Source of the DNA: Legionella clemsonensis
GTDB lineage: Bacteria; Pseudomonadota; Gammaproteobacteria; Legionellales; Legionellaceae
Direction of reading: 5' to 3'
DNA: 64,000 bases
Assembly (NCBI RefSeq): GCF_002240035.1
Contig: NZ_CP016397.1
Coordinates: 2,010,501-2,074,500 of the forward strand
Shown here: one piece after another, positions 1-9,255 of the stretch
Numbering within the stretch: position 1 is the stretch's first letter
How the letters are laid out: every line of letters starts with the position of its first letter
Program-made: the position numbers and the translations under genes
The notes under the pieces: model-generated
The model's input: the letters and a program-made list of their open reading frames with translations, nothing else
The model's database searches: none
What the model was told of the DNA's origin: nothing

Positions 1-1625
1 ATGACTGGTGTACCCGTTAATTCTATCTCCATTCCCTTGGCCACACTCATATCACGCAAGGTTGCAATTAACTCCTGGGTTTCAGGTGAATTAATTGGAT
101 ATTTGCTGATAATATTCATTACGGTGAATGAATAGCTGGTGGTCGTCGCTAATAATTGTTTCAGGCTTTTACTTCTTGAGTCTTTGTTGTCGTTATAGAG
201 ATGGTAATATTGGTTTTTTGTCAATTTTGAATCAGTCGTTACAATACTGTTAACGTTATCGATGGCCGGATCTTTTTTCAATCTTTGAGCCAAATCGTAT
301 AAATTATCAAGATTTGTTTTCGATAGGATGTAACTATGCGGTGTTTGAATTAAAACCAAAATAGGATTTAGCGATTCTATATTAAATTTTTTAGCATAGG
401 TGTCGAAAAAACGACGATGCTCTGAGGTCTCTGGTAAAATTCGGTGATCAGAAACACCAAATTTGGCTGACAAAAAAGGATAACCCAGCATCAACAAAAA
501 CAAAAGCACGGGAAAGAAGAAAAGTAATGGTCGTTTAACAATTTTTGTAGCTAACCAATACCAAAAACTGGCGCGCTTTTTACCTTTTCGATGAAATCGC
601 ACAGACAGTAAGTTAATTCGTCGATTAAGTATGCTTAAAATAGCTGGTAATAAAACAATAGCAGTTAGCACGGCTACTATGACTGCGACTATCCCTCCCA
701 TAGCTACAGAAAAGAGAATATTAATAGGAAAGAGAAATAAGGCACTAAGACTTACAAGAACTGCCAAGCCACTAAAAAAAACAGCCTTTCCCGCCGTTTC
801 TTCAGTAACAGCGATTGCTTCGCTTACAGGGACATCATGGTGTAATTCATCACGAAAACGACTGATAATAAACAGTGAGTAATCCAAACTAAGACAAAGT
901 CCGAGAAGTAGCGCAATATTTAAGGTGAAAATGGAAAGTGTATAAATATAGCCTAAGAAAAAAAGCATCGTTAGAATAATTAATGCTGCTCCTCCTCCTA
1001 AAACGATAGGTAACAAGGCAGCAACAACCGAGCCAAAGACAAAAAGTAACGTTACAATAGCGACAGGAGCTGCGACTAAATCTGCCCGATAAAGATCCGT
1101 CTGGGTTTGCTTATTCACATCCTTGACAAAAACAGCCTCACCACCCAACTCCACCGTCATGCCCTTAGGTTTTTTTATTGCTTTTTCAAATTGTGTGAGT
1201 AAACGATCTTTAAGAGGTTCACTGCTTTTCACCATGACAACCACATAAGCAGTATGCTTGTCTTTTGCAATTTGACTCTTGTTATCCTCAGGCATAAGAA
1301 TTTCATGCTTGATTGGGAAATCTTTTAAATCTTCCAATGATTGTTTTATTTTTTGGATAAATTGAGGATTAGTCGCTAAAAGTGTAGGACTTCTGTAGAT
1401 AATCAGAAATTTGTTAGCTGTATTGTAGTCTAATTTTTTATTAATGTATTCCTCAGCTTTTGCACTTTGAGAAGTTTCATCGATAAAACCTGTGGTTTTA
1501 AAAGGACTAATTATATTGGGTAGAAAAGGAAGAGATGCTAAAAGAACAAGTAGCCAAAATACAACAATGAACCATCGCAGTGGATAGATAAACTTTCCTA
1601 AAGTATAAAAAAAATGACCTTGCAT
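1..1625 (-). CDS. MMPL/RND-family transporter, 5' part (runs off window)
   Basis: The reverse strand is open from an ATG at 1625 to the window edge, about 541 codons, so the C-terminal part is missing. The translation starts with a short cytoplasmic stretch and a membrane helix, followed by a periplasmic loop. A block of closely spaced helices comes next, containing the motif LGLCLSLDYSLFIISRFRDE (about 1050-850), which is characteristic of MMPL-type RND exporters. Members export lipids or hydrophobic compounds using the proton gradient; the substrate here is unknown. The gene stands alone on this side and is followed upstream by a repeat-containing spacer. Family assignment is firm; function within the family is open. 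Confidence 0.85.
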   Translation of the reverse strand, partial: MQGHFFYTLGKFIYPLRWFIVVFWLLVLLASLPFLPNIISPFKTTGFIDETSQSAKAEEYINKKLDYNTANKFLIIYRSPTLLATNPQFIQKIKQSLEDLKDFPIKHEILMPEDNKSQIAKDKHTAYVVVMVKSSEPLKDRLLTQFEKAIKKPKGMTVELGGEAVFVKDVNKQTQTDLYRADLVAAPVAIVTLLFVFGSVVAALLPIVLGGGAALIILTMLFFLGYIYTLSIFTLNIALLLGLCLSLDYSLFIISRFRDELHHDVPVSEAIAVTEETAGKAVFFSGLAVLVSLSALFLFPINILFSVAMGGIVAVIVAVLTAIVLLPAILSILNRRINLLSVRFHRKGKKRASFWYWLATKIVKRPLLFFFPVLLFLLMLGYPFLSAKFGVSDHRILPETSEHRRFFDTYAKKFNIESLNPILVLIQTPHSYILSKTNLDNLYDLAQRLKKDPAIDNVNSIVTTDSKLTKNQYYHLYNDNKDSRSKSLKQLLATTTSYSFTVMNIISKYPINSPETQELIATLRDMSVAKGMEIELTGTPV

Positions 1626-1807
1626 CCTTATCCCTAATCCATTATCGCTAACTGCAGGTTTGGTTTTCAACGCATTTCTTTAGATTAAAAACGCTTATTT
1701 CTCAATTAAATGTAGTCAAAAATGTACATTTTGCACAATCATGTCCGCCGATCCTGAGCTAGATACGTCATTTTGAACAGATGAAAAATAGAGCGTTGCT
1801 TGCACGA

Positions 1808-1845
1808 GATTCTTCATGCAGCTAATGCTGCATTCAGAATGACGT
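1808..1845. repeat. REP-like palindrome
   Basis: Imperfect palindrome GATTCTTCATGCAGC-taat-GCTGCATTCAGAATGACG. It belongs to the same family as copies near 27.2, 27.6, 31.6, 32.2 and 37.8 kb. The 435-base spacer 1626-2060 holds this copy and a second one in the opposite orientation; I see no gene in it. Confidence 0.75.
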
Positions 1846-1899
1846 GGCTGGAATTTGTGCCATTGTTACATCTTGTCATCGGCTTCTGAAGTCTTGAAA

Positions 1900-1943
1900 A
1901 CGTCATCACCTGAATGTGGCGTAAGCCGCATGAAGGAGCTCGT
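1900..1943. repeat. REP-like palindrome, diverged, opposite orientation
   Basis: Starts with CGTCATCACCTGAATG and ends with CATGAAGGAGCTCG around a GGC-gtaa-GCC hairpin. It is the reverse-oriented, more diverged partner of the copy 55 bases away. The paired inverted layout is typical of REP doublets. Confidence 0.6.
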
Positions 1944-2060
1944 GAATAGGAACCTGTAGCTCAATTACTTCCTTTTGATATTTAGTTACTGCCTAAGATT
2001 AGTGATTTTCTTCTTCACTCCGAGTAGACTAAATTTTCAAAGCGCCAGGAAGAATCTCAT

Positions 2061-3041
2061 ATGGAAAAATTTATTATCCAGGAAGGATTTCCTACTGTTA
2101 TTCGTCCATGTGAAAACATTCATTGGGCACAGCAACTTGTTGACTATAAATCCCAATTCAAACAGTATTTATTAACATACGGAGCTTTACTCTTTCGTGA
2201 TTTTCCTTTGACTACAGCCCAACATTTTTCAGAATTTATTAAGGCACTGAATTTAGGCCACTTTGCCAATTATATTGGCGGCGATAGCCCCCGTGATAAA
2301 GTTATCGATAATATTTATACGTCTACTGAAGCACCTCCCCATGTTCATATTCCCTTACATCAAGAACTTTCTTATTTAAAAACCTTTCCAACTCATATTT
2401 ATTTTTATTGCCAGATTGCACCCTCCTTTCAAGGCGAAACAATTATTGCTGATGCCAGAAAGATATATCAGGCGCTCGATCCAAAAGTTATCCAGCGCTT
2501 CCAGACAAAAGGGATAATCTATATTTCTCACTATTATCAACAAAGCAGAATCATGGCGCTAATTAATTATTTTGCCCGTTCACACAAATCCTGGATGGAT
2601 GTTTTTGAGACTAAGAATAAAGCAATCGTTGAGGAGTTTTGTCAATCCAATGACATCGCATGGAGGTGGCTTGCCAATAGTTGGATTGAAATCAAGCACC
2701 ATGGTCCCGTTGTTTTGCAGCATCCAATTACTAAGGAAACAGTCTGGTTTAATCAAGCGCATCTCTATGATTTTAACCCCAAGCTTTTAGGAATAATGAA
2801 ATTTCTTGCCATAAACCTGGTTTATTTTCGGCGCCTGACCCGACTACATGAAGTTACTTTTGCCGATGGCAGTGCAATACCTCGTCAGGATCTTTATCAT
2901 ATTTTGGACACGCTGCAGCAAAATACTGTCTCTTTTCCGTGGAAACAAGGCGATGTCATGGTGTTAGATAATATTTTGACCATGCATGGCAGAACCACCT
3001 TTAAAGGGATGCGCCGAATTTTAACGGCTTTAACTACTTAA
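2061..3041 (+). CDS. TauD/TfdA-type Fe(II)/2-oxoglutarate dioxygenase
   Basis: A 326-residue protein of the TauD/SyrP/clavaminate-synthase-like family. Visible landmarks are an HxE iron-binding pair (LHQELSY, about residue 100) and a distal His in LDNILTMHGRTTF near the C-terminus. An Arg a few residues later (GMRRI) would hold 2-oxoglutarate. Proteins of this type hydroxylate or otherwise oxidise small molecules or carrier-bound amino acids. No biosynthetic partner lies beside it, so the substrate cannot be inferred. The ATG is preceded by AGGAAG at good spacing, which supports this start over the overlapping upstream frame. Confidence 0.85.
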   Translation: MEKFIIQEGFPTVIRPCENIHWAQQLVDYKSQFKQYLLTYGALLFRDFPLTTAQHFSEFIKALNLGHFANYIGGDSPRDKVIDNIYTSTEAPPHVHIPLHQELSYLKTFPTHIYFYCQIAPSFQGETIIADARKIYQALDPKVIQRFQTKGIIYISHYYQQSRIMALINYFARSHKSWMDVFETKNKAIVEEFCQSNDIAWRWLANSWIEIKHHGPVVLQHPITKETVWFNQAHLYDFNPKLLGIMKFLAINLVYFRRLTRLHEVTFADGSAIPRQDLYHILDTLQQNTVSFPWKQGDVMVLDNILTMHGRTTFKGMRRILTALTT

Positions 3042-3137
3042 ATATTTTTAAATTATTCAGCAATAGCCCTATTTGCTAATTAATAAAACATCTTGGTATA
3101 CTTGCGACCCCTGCTACCCTTATTGTCGAGAAAATTT

Positions 3138-4634
3138 ATGCCTTTGCTTGAAAATGTCATCTACTCTCAAGAAGCTATTAAACTCTGGAGTGAAGAGCTA
3201 CCTCATCTGGAAAGTCGCATTGCAGAAGAGGAGCAGGTTATTAAGTCAGAAAAATTGCAGCTGACGCGATTAAACGAGCAACTAAATCATTTAAAAAGTC
3301 AAATAGCCAACCTCCAAACCCTAATTTCTATACAGGAAGATTTGCAGCATCATCACCATCATTCTCCTTTTCCCCATCACCACCATCATACTTTTAATAC
3401 AGTAGTTACTGTTAATGTTGACACCATCTCCAGTTTAATTACATTGAGAACTGATCTAGCTAACCTAAGATTAAATAAAAACAGATTGTTAGACGACCTC
3501 GCTTCCCATAAACAGCAGATTACTCGTTCAAGAAAAGAAATTGCTCAGGCAGAAGCAAGGATCTCATGGATTAAAAACCATACTGTCAAAGCGCAGCATT
3601 TCCTGAAAATCCTGCGTGAAAACCCCGTTACACTGGTTCAATCGCTTCAAGAAAAAATTCTTAAGAAATTTTTTGACTATGAATACAATCACCCTGCAGG
3701 CCTTTCCCCCAGGGTGCGTATTTGTCTATTAGCTATTCACGCCAAACTTGAACAACTCTGCACACCTGCAGTAAATCCCTCTAGACTTTATCCTGACTTA
3801 GAGGCTAATTCTTCCCAAAGCGTACAAATTAGTTACTTAAGATTATGTGGCTTTATTTGGGAAATGTACTGGCAAGTTAAACATGAAGAAAGAAATGAGG
3901 AGTTCACCAATCTACTAATCGAGCTTATCAATGAGCTTCATATAGATGAAGATGGCGATTTACCAGATGACTTGCGTTCAGGAAAAACAGCTGATGCGCA
4001 TTTTCAGGAGATAAAAAATGAGGGTGGCTTTTTAGCCGATTTAACAAATCCAGCATTATTAATGCTCGAATCAACCATCGTCAAACAAAAACTCCACACA
4101 CTACGAAATTACCTAACCCCACAAAATAGTGTACACGCTTCTATGGCATATGCTCTTCAATTAATTGAGGATGAAATTGCCCTAAAAAAAGAAGAGAATG
4201 AAACTATTGATTATCATTTTTACACAGCTGTAATGGATGATTTTCTGCGGATACTAAACCCTCAAACGCATCATGAGGCTGTGAAGTATTTGGGCAAATT
4301 GGCTGAATATGCCTCCGGAACACCTTCCCTGGGTAAGAAAATTGGCGGCGCATTGTTAATGGTTGCAGGTTTGGCTATTTTAACAGCCAGTATAGTAGGT
4401 CTCGCTGCAACCTTTGGTGGCAGTTCATTTTTTAGTGCTTGTGGTATTGCTTTAGGTCTTAGCTTGTTGCAGTTTGAAGTCGCCTTTGGCAGCCTTTTTG
4501 CTATATCAGCAGTAGCGGGCTGCGGGCTTACTTTTTTTGGCAATCAAACCTTTAATCAGGGTAAACGACAAGGCTTATCCCAAGAGTTGGTAACGATTCA
4601 GGAACAATGCCAAGAATCTTATACAATGAACTAA
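3138..4634 (+). CDS. Coiled-coil, His-rich protein with C-terminal membrane hairpin (effector candidate)
   Basis: About 498 residues from the ATG chosen here; an in-frame TTG 45 bases upstream would add an unlikely hydrophobic leader. Residues 15-80 and about 115-170 are strongly coiled-coil-like. They are separated by two histidine runs (QHHHHHSPFPHHHHH). Near the C-terminus lie two or three hydrophobic segments (about 400-480, rich in Gly/Ala/Leu), enough to insert as a membrane hairpin. No enzymatic motif was recognised. Coiled coil plus a C-terminal membrane hairpin is a common build of Legionella Dot/Icm substrates, but that is inference from architecture. The histidine runs may bind metal. 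Confidence 0.7.
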   Translation: MPLLENVIYSQEAIKLWSEELPHLESRIAEEEQVIKSEKLQLTRLNEQLNHLKSQIANLQTLISIQEDLQHHHHHSPFPHHHHHTFNTVVTVNVDTISSLITLRTDLANLRLNKNRLLDDLASHKQQITRSRKEIAQAEARISWIKNHTVKAQHFLKILRENPVTLVQSLQEKILKKFFDYEYNHPAGLSPRVRICLLAIHAKLEQLCTPAVNPSRLYPDLEANSSQSVQISYLRLCGFIWEMYWQVKHEERNEEFTNLLIELINELHIDEDGDLPDDLRSGKTADAHFQEIKNEGGFLADLTNPALLMLESTIVKQKLHTLRNYLTPQNSVHASMAYALQLIEDEIALKKEENETIDYHFYTAVMDDFLRILNPQTHHEAVKYLGKLAEYASGTPSLGKKIGGALLMVAGLAILTASIVGLAATFGGSSFFSACGIALGLSLLQFEVAFGSLFAISAVAGCGLTFFGNQTFNQGKRQGLSQELVTIQEQCQESYTMN

Positions 4635-4841
4635 GGGATTAATAACAGTAGGTTCTAAAGAGCAAGGTACTACTCAAGAAATGGCAACCTCCTTGGTGAA
4701 AATAAAGGAGAATGTTATTTATTAGATAAGTTTAATTTGCCCTGCTCTATACTCTATATTTAATTGAATTATTCAAAGTAAAAAAGTCGAGGTATACTTA
4801 GTACTAAAGACTAACGCTAATTAACCAATAGGGAGTAAATC

Positions 4842-5159
4842 ATGAGTGACTTTAAATCAAAGCTTCCTGATTTTAAGGAAATTACCTCAATAGCGAGCAA
4901 ATTCTTTAACGACGTGAGCAAAAGTGTTTCTGAAATAATTACTGATTATAAAAAGAAACGCGCGGAACCCGAAACAGGTGAAGTGGTTAGTTCAGCCGCC
5001 AAAAAAACAACACAGGATGAAGAGGTAGTCGTAGCGAAGACCAAAAAAACTTCTAGTACCGGTGAAGAAGAGGTGGCTACTGTAGCAACAGCAAAAAAAG
5101 CAAAACCCACTAAGCCCAAAGCTACACCAGATATAGAAAAACCTGATCAGCCTGAATGA
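4842..5159 (+). CDS. Small Lys/Glu-rich low-complexity protein
   Basis: A 105-residue protein with GGAG seven bases before the ATG. The first about 45 residues could form amphipathic helices (FKSKLPDFKEITSIASKF). The remainder is low complexity, with repeated KKT/KKA and EEV patches and a Lys/Pro-rich tail. This resembles histone-H1-like or phasin-like small proteins in composition only; no family is recognised. It lies between a plus-strand membrane protein and the convergent fleQ, with only 15 bases to the fleQ stop. Confidence 0.65.
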   Translation: MSDFKSKLPDFKEITSIASKFFNDVSKSVSEIITDYKKKRAEPETGEVVSSAAKKTTQDEEVVVAKTKKTSSTGEEEVATVATAKKAKPTKPKATPDIEKPDQPE

Positions 5160-5174
5160 TATGATTGGAGCTGC

Positions 5175-6572
5175 TTAAGCACGTTCAGGTCGAGTCAGGC
5201 CGTATTTGCGCATTTTTTCGACTAGTGTAGTACGTCGCATATTAAGATAATTGGCTGCATGAGCTACTACCCAATCCGACTCATTTAAAGCCTGGCTAAT
5301 CAGCGCCAGCTCGGTTTTAACTAGATGCTCCTTTAAATCAATGCCATCGCTGGTGATTGCATCAGGACTTAATAATTCCAGTAAAGTTTCTCGCTCACTG
5401 GCTAATAAACCCAACTTCTGACCTTTTTTGAAGCGCCTTGGCAAGTCATTGATATCAACAATGCCATTCGGAAATAGTATCGACAGGCGCTCAACAAGGT
5501 TTGCTAATTCACGCACATTACCAGGCCAATTATAGCGACTTAACGCATCAAGAGCAGCAGGCATGAGGCGTATTCCTGGTCTGTTCTCTCCTTCCATACG
5601 AGAAATTAATTCATTCAACAGTAAAGGAAGATCTTCTCGCCGTTCGCGTAAGGGAGGCATATCAATAGGAAATACATTTAAACGATAAAACAAATCTTCG
5701 CGAAATTTTCCTTCATTAATCGCCGTCTCAAGATTACGGTGGGTCGCGGCGATAATTCTAACATTCACCTCAATACTTTTATTGCTGCCCACCCGCTCAA
5801 AGCATCGTTCTTGTAAAACGCGTAACAATTTAACCTGCATCGCCAGTGGCATATCCCCAATCTCATCCAGAAATAAAGTCCCCCCATTTGCTAGTTCAAA
5901 ACGCCCCTGACGTGAAGTAATTGCTCCTGTAAATGCTCCTTTTTCATGACCAAATAATTCACTCTCCAATAATTCAGCCGGAATGGCTCCACAATTAATG
6001 GGGATAAACGGTTTGTTATGGCGTGATGAAAAGGCATGAATATTTCGCGCGACTACCTCTTTTCCAGTTCCCGATTCGCCTAATATTAAAACGCTCGCTT
6101 CGGTATCAGCAACTTGGGCAATTAATTTTCGTACCTGACGGATAGATTCACTGCTCCCTACCAAACTACGGAATAGAGGGGTTCTGCTTTGGTGGTGGGT
6201 CTCAGCAAGAGCCATTTCATTAGCAATTTGGCACTTATGCAATGCTTCAAGCATTTGAGCATAAGTGAAAGGGAAACAGAGATTCGCTATGACGTTATTT
6301 ACAGGATAGTCAGTTTCCGAAACCTGTGAGTCAATAAGGACAATAGGTATCTGGGGTAGCCTGTCTCTCAGTTTACCTAAAAACGCTAATGTGTCCTCAA
6401 AAGACTCCTGAGCACCCACTAAAATCGCATGAACATGTTTATAGGAAAAAGACTGCCAGTTGGCATAATTAACAATAACACAGGTTTCACTTATAAAATT
6501 TAAAATGGTATTGAGCTTATGAGAACGTTCAATGTTATTGTCAATAACGACAATAGTTTCACTTTGGCTCAT
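5175..6572 (-). CDS. fleQ: FleQ-like sigma-54-dependent activator
   Basis: A 465-residue bacterial enhancer-binding protein. The N-terminal receiver-like domain (about 1-125) begins IVVIDNNIERSHKLN and lacks the usual phospho-acceptor set, as in FleQ. The central AAA+ domain has Walker A GESGTGKE (Lys about 171), the sigma-54-contacting GAFTGA loop, and a Walker B followed by LFLDEIGDMP. A Fis-type helix-turn-helix ends the protein. FleQ is the master regulator of flagellar genes in Legionella and Pseudomonas. Full length and all ATPase motifs are present. Other FleQ-type paralogues cannot be excluded without comparison. Confidence 0.9.
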   Translation of the reverse strand: MSQSETIVVIDNNIERSHKLNTILNFISETCVIVNYANWQSFSYKHVHAILVGAQESFEDTLAFLGKLRDRLPQIPIVLIDSQVSETDYPVNNVIANLCFPFTYAQMLEALHKCQIANEMALAETHHQSRTPLFRSLVGSSESIRQVRKLIAQVADTEASVLILGESGTGKEVVARNIHAFSSRHNKPFIPINCGAIPAELLESELFGHEKGAFTGAITSRQGRFELANGGTLFLDEIGDMPLAMQVKLLRVLQERCFERVGSNKSIEVNVRIIAATHRNLETAINEGKFREDLFYRLNVFPIDMPPLRERREDLPLLLNELISRMEGENRPGIRLMPAALDALSRYNWPGNVRELANLVERLSILFPNGIVDINDLPRRFKKGQKLGLLASERETLLELLSPDAITSDGIDLKEHLVKTELALISQALNESDWVVAHAANYLNMRRTTLVEKMRKYGLTRPERA

Positions 6573-6684
6573 AGCTGTCCCTACTTCCGCTTATCTAACT
6601 TGAGTATTGGTTACCAACCAACAGCCTGTCAAATAAATGACGTTCTTTTTTTCGCGCGCCAGAAATTATTAAAATTGGCCTTCG

Positions 6685-7275
6685 TTAACGGTAGCAATCA
6701 ATATATTTGAAGGCATTGCATAAGATACCAAAGCACAATTTTTGGTTACCTATAGCCTCAGTTGCTGCAATATGCTTTTCTATGGCATAACGACGTACAC
6801 TCAAATATCCCATACGGCGACAGAAAGAAAAGGCAGCTCGACGACCACAGCCCTGCCTGCCATTGTAACACCAGTCCACTCGATAGTTATTAAAACGAGG
6901 ATATACGTATCGTCTTAAGCGATAGTGATAAGCCCTGGGGGGATTATGAGACATGTTAGCGACACAACGAATCGTTTTAAACCCATTACAACGCCAACCT
7001 TTACACCTGGCATTACAAAAGAGGAAATTCGTTAGCCCCACGTTGTGATCAATAATTTGTTGATCAGCGTAAGCATAGCCCATTAATTTACAATACCGGG
7101 TTGCCAAAGCAAGCCCACACTCTTTCCCATCGAAGTTACAGTAGTTTAGACGCTCCCCGTGATATTTAGGCAACCAAAAATTTCTGTAGAAGTTATCACT
7201 TCGAGCGGCAATACTGGTGTTAATACACAATAAACCAATTATGATGCTCGCAACGATTCGTGCAAAAAAAATCAT
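6685..7275 (-). CDS. Secreted Cys-rich protein with two tandem domains
   Basis: A 196-residue protein with a clear N-terminal signal peptide (FFARIVASIIIGLLCINTSIA). The mature part consists of two related Cys-rich repeats, about residues 45-105 and 130-196. Each has the order C-x-GxxCG...YC/FC(K/R)xMGY...C...C...C. About a dozen cysteines suggest disulfide-stabilised periplasmic or extracellular domains. I do not recognise a named family. It lies upstream of fleQ on the same strand with a 112-base gap, so co-transcription is possible but functional coupling is not evident. Confidence 0.75.
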   Translation of the reverse strand: MIFFARIVASIIIGLLCINTSIAARSDNFYRNFWLPKYHGERLNYCNFDGKECGLALATRYCKLMGYAYADQQIIDHNVGLTNFLFCNARCKGWRCNGFKTIRCVANMSHNPPRAYHYRLRRYVYPRFNNYRVDWCYNGRQGCGRRAAFSFCRRMGYLSVRRYAIEKHIAATEAIGNQKLCFGILCNAFKYIDCYR

Positions 7276-7330
7276 TATTACAATCCATTAGCAACGTTTA
7301 TGACATGTTAGCTTATGCGGGTGAGCAAAA

Positions 7331-7350
7331 AAAGAGGTAGCTACCTCTTT
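7331..7350. promoter_or_regulatory. 20-bp perfect palindrome in divergent spacer
   Basis: AAAGAGGTAGCTACCTCTTT is a perfect inverted repeat with no loop. It lies between the divergent Cys-rich gene and the ABC-exporter gene. A divergent spacer favours an operator over a terminator, but an A-run on one side leaves a terminator possible. Confidence 0.35.
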
Positions 7351-7539
7351 GATATCTTATCTGAATAAATTCGCAATTACCGCCATCATCCCCCAGGCGG
7401 CTTTGTCGCTCCCAAAGAGTTTCATTAACGAGATGAGGAGGTAACACTTCAAGAACACTGGTAGTGAATTCTATCCTAATTTTAGAAGATTTTTCATTGT
7501 TGAACTATAGTTATTACATGTTGTTTTTTATGGGTTTAA

Positions 7540-9255
7540 ATGGCTAAAAGAACATCACAGGATTTTCTTAAGATAACCTTTCAGGCTAGCAAATCTGCTT
7601 ACCTTTATATCGGTTTGTTCAGCCTTTTTATTAACATCCTCATGCTAACGGTTCCTCTGTACATGATGCAGATTTTTGACCGTGTTCTGGCCAGTCACAG
7701 TTATGAAACTCTCATTTATCTTACATTAATTGCCATTTTTGCACTGCTTGTTCTCAGTCTTTTAGATATCGTACGTACTAATATTCTTATTCACATTAGT
7801 ACCTGGTTTGATAGAAAACTAAGCCCTTTCGCACTTGCTTTAAGCCCTGATCAGATTTTACAAGGCAACCCTTACCCCGAACAAGTTTTGCGTGACATTA
7901 ATACCGTCCGTTCGTTTTTAGGGGGAAGTGCCATGTTCACTTTTTTTGATGCTCCCTGGATTCCGATTTATCTTATCGTTATTTTTTTACTGCATCCCAT
8001 TTTAGGATTAGTTTCTACAATAGGCGCCATTCTTTTATTTCTTTGTGCTTTAATCAATGAATTTGCCACCAAAAAAGTGATGGAAAATGCCAATAATTTG
8101 GCCATTACCAACACGAATGAAACCACTGCCACTCTAAGAAATGCAGAGGTTATTCAAGCCATGGGTATGCTTTTTTCTTTGATTAATAACTGGTATTCCA
8201 ATAATGAAAAGGTACTTTTTTTACAAACCCGATCAAGCAAGGTATCAGGATATATTTTATCCTTAAGCAAGTTTTTTAGACTTTGTTTGCAAATTTTAAT
8301 TCTAGGCGTTGGTGCTTATTATGTGCTAACGAATCAAATTACCGCGGGCATGATGATTGCAGCCTCGATTTTAATGTCGCGAGCGCTTGCTCCGGTTGAA
8401 CAGGCAATTGGAGCCTGGAAGCAGTTTCAGAATTTCAAGCAAGCGAAAAGTCGTCTGGAACCTCATTTCAAATTTAGGTCAGACAGAAAATCTGGTCTAA
8501 AGTTACCACGTCCCAAAGGCGTTGTTTCCCTGGAAAATGTTTTTTATTCACCACCTAATATTCAAAAATTAGTTATCTCCAACCTCACGTATAAAATTCA
8601 GGCGGGTGAAATGGTTGCTTTAATCGGCGCCTCAGCTGCAGGGAAATCAACGTTGGCTCGCTTAATAGTAGGTATTTTAAGACCAAATTCAGGCACAGTC
8701 CGACTGGATGGGGCCAATGTTTATCAGTGGGAACGCGATGATTTTGGCCCCTATATAGGCTATTTGCCGCAAGACATTGAACTATTTGCAGGAACTGTTA
8801 AAGACAATATTGCGCGGATGGGTGAGGCAAATGATGCTGCAGTCGTTAAAGCCGCACAACTGGCCGGTTGTCATGAACTCATTTTACGTCTTCCCGAAGG
8901 TTACAATACAGTGATTCACCGAGACAGCTTTAATCTGTCAGGCGGACAGCGGCAACGAATCGCAATGGCTCGCACTCTCTATAATGATCCGCAATTGATT
9001 GTACTCGATGAACCCAATTCAAACCTTGACAATGAAGGTGAGGTTGCCTTGCTTAAAACACTACACTCTTTGAAAGCAAGTGGGGCTACAGTCATTATTA
9101 TTGCGCATCGTCCCAGCATTATTCGTCATGTAGATACCATCCTCGTGCTTAATGAAGGAAAAATTCAATTCTCAGGACCAAGAGAGCAAATCCTGGCTAA
9201 ACTTCATGAGTTCGCCAAGAATCCCAAAAAGCAGGAGGGGATTGGCAATGGATGA
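7540..9255 (+). CDS. Type I secretion ABC transporter (PrtD/AprD-like)
   Basis: A 571-residue fused permease-ATPase. The N-terminal half has about six membrane helices. The ATPase half has Walker A GASAAGKST (Lys about 369), signature NLSGGQRQR, Walker B LIVLDEP and a switch His in IIAHRP. It has no N-terminal C39 or C39-like domain, so it matches the PrtD/AprD class rather than the HlyB class. It would export the RTX protein encoded two genes downstream, together with the adaptor whose start codon overlaps this gene's 3' end. The adaptor's AGGAGG ribosome site lies inside this coding sequence, a sign of translational coupling. Confidence 0.92.
   Translation: MAKRTSQDFLKITFQASKSAYLYIGLFSLFINILMLTVPLYMMQIFDRVLASHSYETLIYLTLIAIFALLVLSLLDIVRTNILIHISTWFDRKLSPFALALSPDQILQGNPYPEQVLRDINTVRSFLGGSAMFTFFDAPWIPIYLIVIFLLHPILGLVSTIGAILLFLCALINEFATKKVMENANNLAITNTNETTATLRNAEVIQAMGMLFSLINNWYSNNEKVLFLQTRSSKVSGYILSLSKFFRLCLQILILGVGAYYVLTNQITAGMMIAASILMSRALAPVEQAIGAWKQFQNFKQAKSRLEPHFKFRSDRKSGLKLPRPKGVVSLENVFYSPPNIQKLVISNLTYKIQAGEMVALIGASAAGKSTLARLIVGILRPNSGTVRLDGANVYQWERDDFGPYIGYLPQDIELFAGTVKDNIARMGEANDAAVVKAAQLAGCHELILRLPEGYNTVIHRDSFNLSGGQRQRIAMARTLYNDPQLIVLDEPNSNLDNEGEVALLKTLHSLKASGATVIIIAHRPSIIRHVDTILVLNEGKIQFSGPREQILAKLHEFAKNPKKQEGIGNG

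Noticed and set aside
9152-9247. Longer N-terminus for the HlyD-like adaptor
   Set aside because: It would overlap the ABC-transporter gene by about 100 bases; the ATG at 9248 has AGGAGG and fits the family.
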